Assembly: GCA_022822275.1 (NCBI GenBank)
Contig: JAJEBZ010000145.1
Coordinates: forward strand, 1 to 42,362
Source of the DNA: Candidatus Poribacteria bacterium
GTDB taxonomy: Bacteria; Poribacteria; WGA-4E; WGA-3G
Reading direction: 5' to 3'
DNA length: 42,362 bases
Position 1 is the first letter of the stretch; every line of letters begins with the position of its first letter. Of this stretch, positions 41,517 to 42,362 are shown piece after piece. The position numbers and the translations under genes were made by a program. The notes under the pieces are model-generated. The model was given only the letters and a program-made list of their open reading frames with translations, did no database searches and was not told the origin of the DNA.

Positions 41517-42239
41517 ATGAAAAGAACAGCAATTTTATTAATAATAATTGCTTTTATTGCCATCACACCTTCAGTTTTTGCACAAGAGTGGCAACCTGCT
41601 GGTGATACATGGATTGAAAAATGGTGGGGTCTTGATTTAGTGCGTAACACCGGTGAACATGCTGATGCTGCTGCACGCGACTTTCTTGATGAAGGCACGG
41701 GTGGTGAAATTAATAATTATAAGGTCTCCACTCGCTGGGGCGCAGGTCTAACCGGGCAACTCACAGTTAACCTTCCTGACAATGGCGGTGCCCTTGGATG
41801 GTCCGTAATTACACTTGAAACGGGAAGTGATCGGAACATATCCAGGAGTCACGGTTTTGAAGATGAGAGTAATGTTGCATGGCACGGGATTATTCTTGTA
41901 TTGTCTCCAGATGACAGGACAACGACAATTTACCCCACGCATGATGATAATGCTCAAATCTGGCTAAACGGAGTACAAGTCTATAATAACCCATCATGGA
42001 CAAATGGAGTACATAATTCCCCTTCACCCACAGAAGTTGAACTTATTAAGGGTGAAAACTTCATACACTACAAGGTCAGTGAAGGTGTTGGCGGAGATTA
42101 CGTAAATCTGCGCTTTGATGAGGCAGATACTGATCTCAAGATCGCTCCAACCGTTGATGAACGTTTTCTTGATGTGCTTACGCCAGTTGAACCGAAAGGT
42201 AAACTGACAACTATATGGGCAGACATCAAACGTAAGTAA
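41517..42239 (+). CDS. Secreted protein of unknown family with shared C-terminal tail
   Basis: 240 aa from ATG 41517, which has AAGGAGA about 10 nt upstream; the ORF-track TTG at 41466 lacks a site. A signal peptide (AILLIIIAFIAITPSVFA, likely cut before QEW) precedes an all-beta-looking domain with tryptophans (WIEKWWGLDLV), a DDNAQIWLNG motif and GENFIHYKVSEG, reminiscent of secreted carbohydrate-binding beta-sandwiches. I cannot name the family. The C-terminus PVEPKGKLTTIWADIKRK matches the tail of the LamG protein at 38073-38843. A terminator hairpin follows within 25 nt. Confidence 0.8.
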   Translation: MKRTAILLIIIAFIAITPSVFAQEWQPAGDTWIEKWWGLDLVRNTGEHADAAARDFLDEGTGGEINNYKVSTRWGAGLTGQLTVNLPDNGGALGWSVITLETGSDRNISRSHGFEDESNVAWHGIILVLSPDDRTTTIYPTHDDNAQIWLNGVQVYNNPSWTNGVHNSPSPTEVELIKGENFIHYKVSEGVGGDYVNLRFDEADTDLKIAPTVDERFLDVLTPVEPKGKLTTIWADIKRK

Positions 42240-42260
42240 TTCACAAGAAGTGAAAAATGA

Positions 42261-42296
42261 GCAAAAAACCGTTTCCTCTATGGAAGCGGTTTTTGC
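42261..42296 (+). terminator. Intrinsic terminator behind the 41517 gene
   Basis: GCAAAAAACCGTTTCC (42261-42276) pairs with GGAAGCGGTTTTTGC (42282-42296), with one bulge and one G-T pair, followed by CTTTAAATT. The stem's own T-run makes a good rho-independent signal 22 nt after the stop. Confidence 0.75.
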
Positions 42297-42362
42297 CTTT
42301 AAATTAAAATATAATACCATTTCTACTATATAACATACCTTTTTTCGTAGGTCGGGTTGAGG

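Noticed and set aside
3840-42362. tRNA, rRNA or riboswitch genes
   Set aside because: No cloverleaf, rRNA core or known riboswitch consensus was recognised in any gap; a covariance-model scan would be needed to exclude them fully.

Overview
The window looks like a chromosomal segment from an uncultured Gram-negative (diderm) bacterium, most likely Candidatus Poribacteria or a close relative. This is an inference from gene content. There are three separate phytanoyl-CoA-dioxygenase-family (PhyH) genes, an ASPIC/UnbV seven-bladed FG-GAP protein, a secreted LamG protein, a fused TRAP permease, a Uma2 nuclease and an outer-membrane beta-barrel. No rRNA, tRNA, CRISPR array or intact transposase was seen.

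Layout. 1-0.55 kb: C-terminal end of a probable phage terminase large subunit, cut by the window edge. 0.8-6.1 kb: storage-glucan block with a small winged-helix protein translationally coupled to glgP, then hisB, then glgC; small repeat elements sit right behind glgP and hisB. 6.2-7.3 kb: a 91-aa protein coupled to PhyH gene 1. 7.5-9.3 kb (minus): two tandem paralogous inner-membrane-anchored GspC-like proteins. 9.5-9.8 kb: a MITE-like element. 10.4-13.3 kb: a partner-switching module (RsbW-like kinase, STAS antagonist, GAF-PP2C phosphatase) followed by DUF58 and BatA-like von Willebrand proteins, PhyH gene 2, a 67-aa protein, rph and rdgB. 19.1-24.7 kb: efp-accB-accC, the ASPIC/UnbV protein and pncB. 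24.8-26.9 kb: an acyl-lipid desaturase and a Uma2-family nuclease. 27.2-30.4 kb: a 112-aa unknown, a stand-alone caspase/CHAT-like (clan CD) peptidase, a short TPR protein whose upstream sequence is a pncB 3'-end scar, an Hfq/Sm-like protein, PhyH gene 3 and a small membrane protein. 30.7-35.9 kb: tight operon of ABC permease, ABC ATPase, outer-membrane protein and fused TRAP permease, converging on a TPR membrane protein. 36.8-38.0 kb: AT-rich gene-poor stretch with a 52-bp mini-element, two palindromes 21 bp apart and a near-consensus promoter. 38.1-42.2 kb: a secreted LamG protein, a second large MITE-like element, galU, a UPF0173 metallo-hydrolase, a 145-bp inverted repeat, and a second secreted protein whose C-terminal tail matches that of the LamG protein.

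How the genes fit together. glgC, glgP and galU supply and consume glucose-1-phosphate. efp-accB-accC links translation and fatty-acid synthesis, and the desaturase modifies the acyl chains. The RsbW/V/U-type module is a phosphorylation switch, but no sigma factor is in the window.

The most unusual features are: (i) a dispersed repeat family defined by a perfect 13-bp terminal inverted repeat (GGGTGTGTAAAGT) found seven times in several size classes, always between genes; (ii) a shared C-terminal tail (PVEP-x2-KL-[ST]-T-x-W-x2-[IL]-K) on two otherwise unrelated secreted proteins; (iii) a clan-CD peptidase / TPR / Sm-like neighbourhood with a pncB-derived junction scar. Starts were chosen from Shine-Dalgarno position; several differ from the ORF track.
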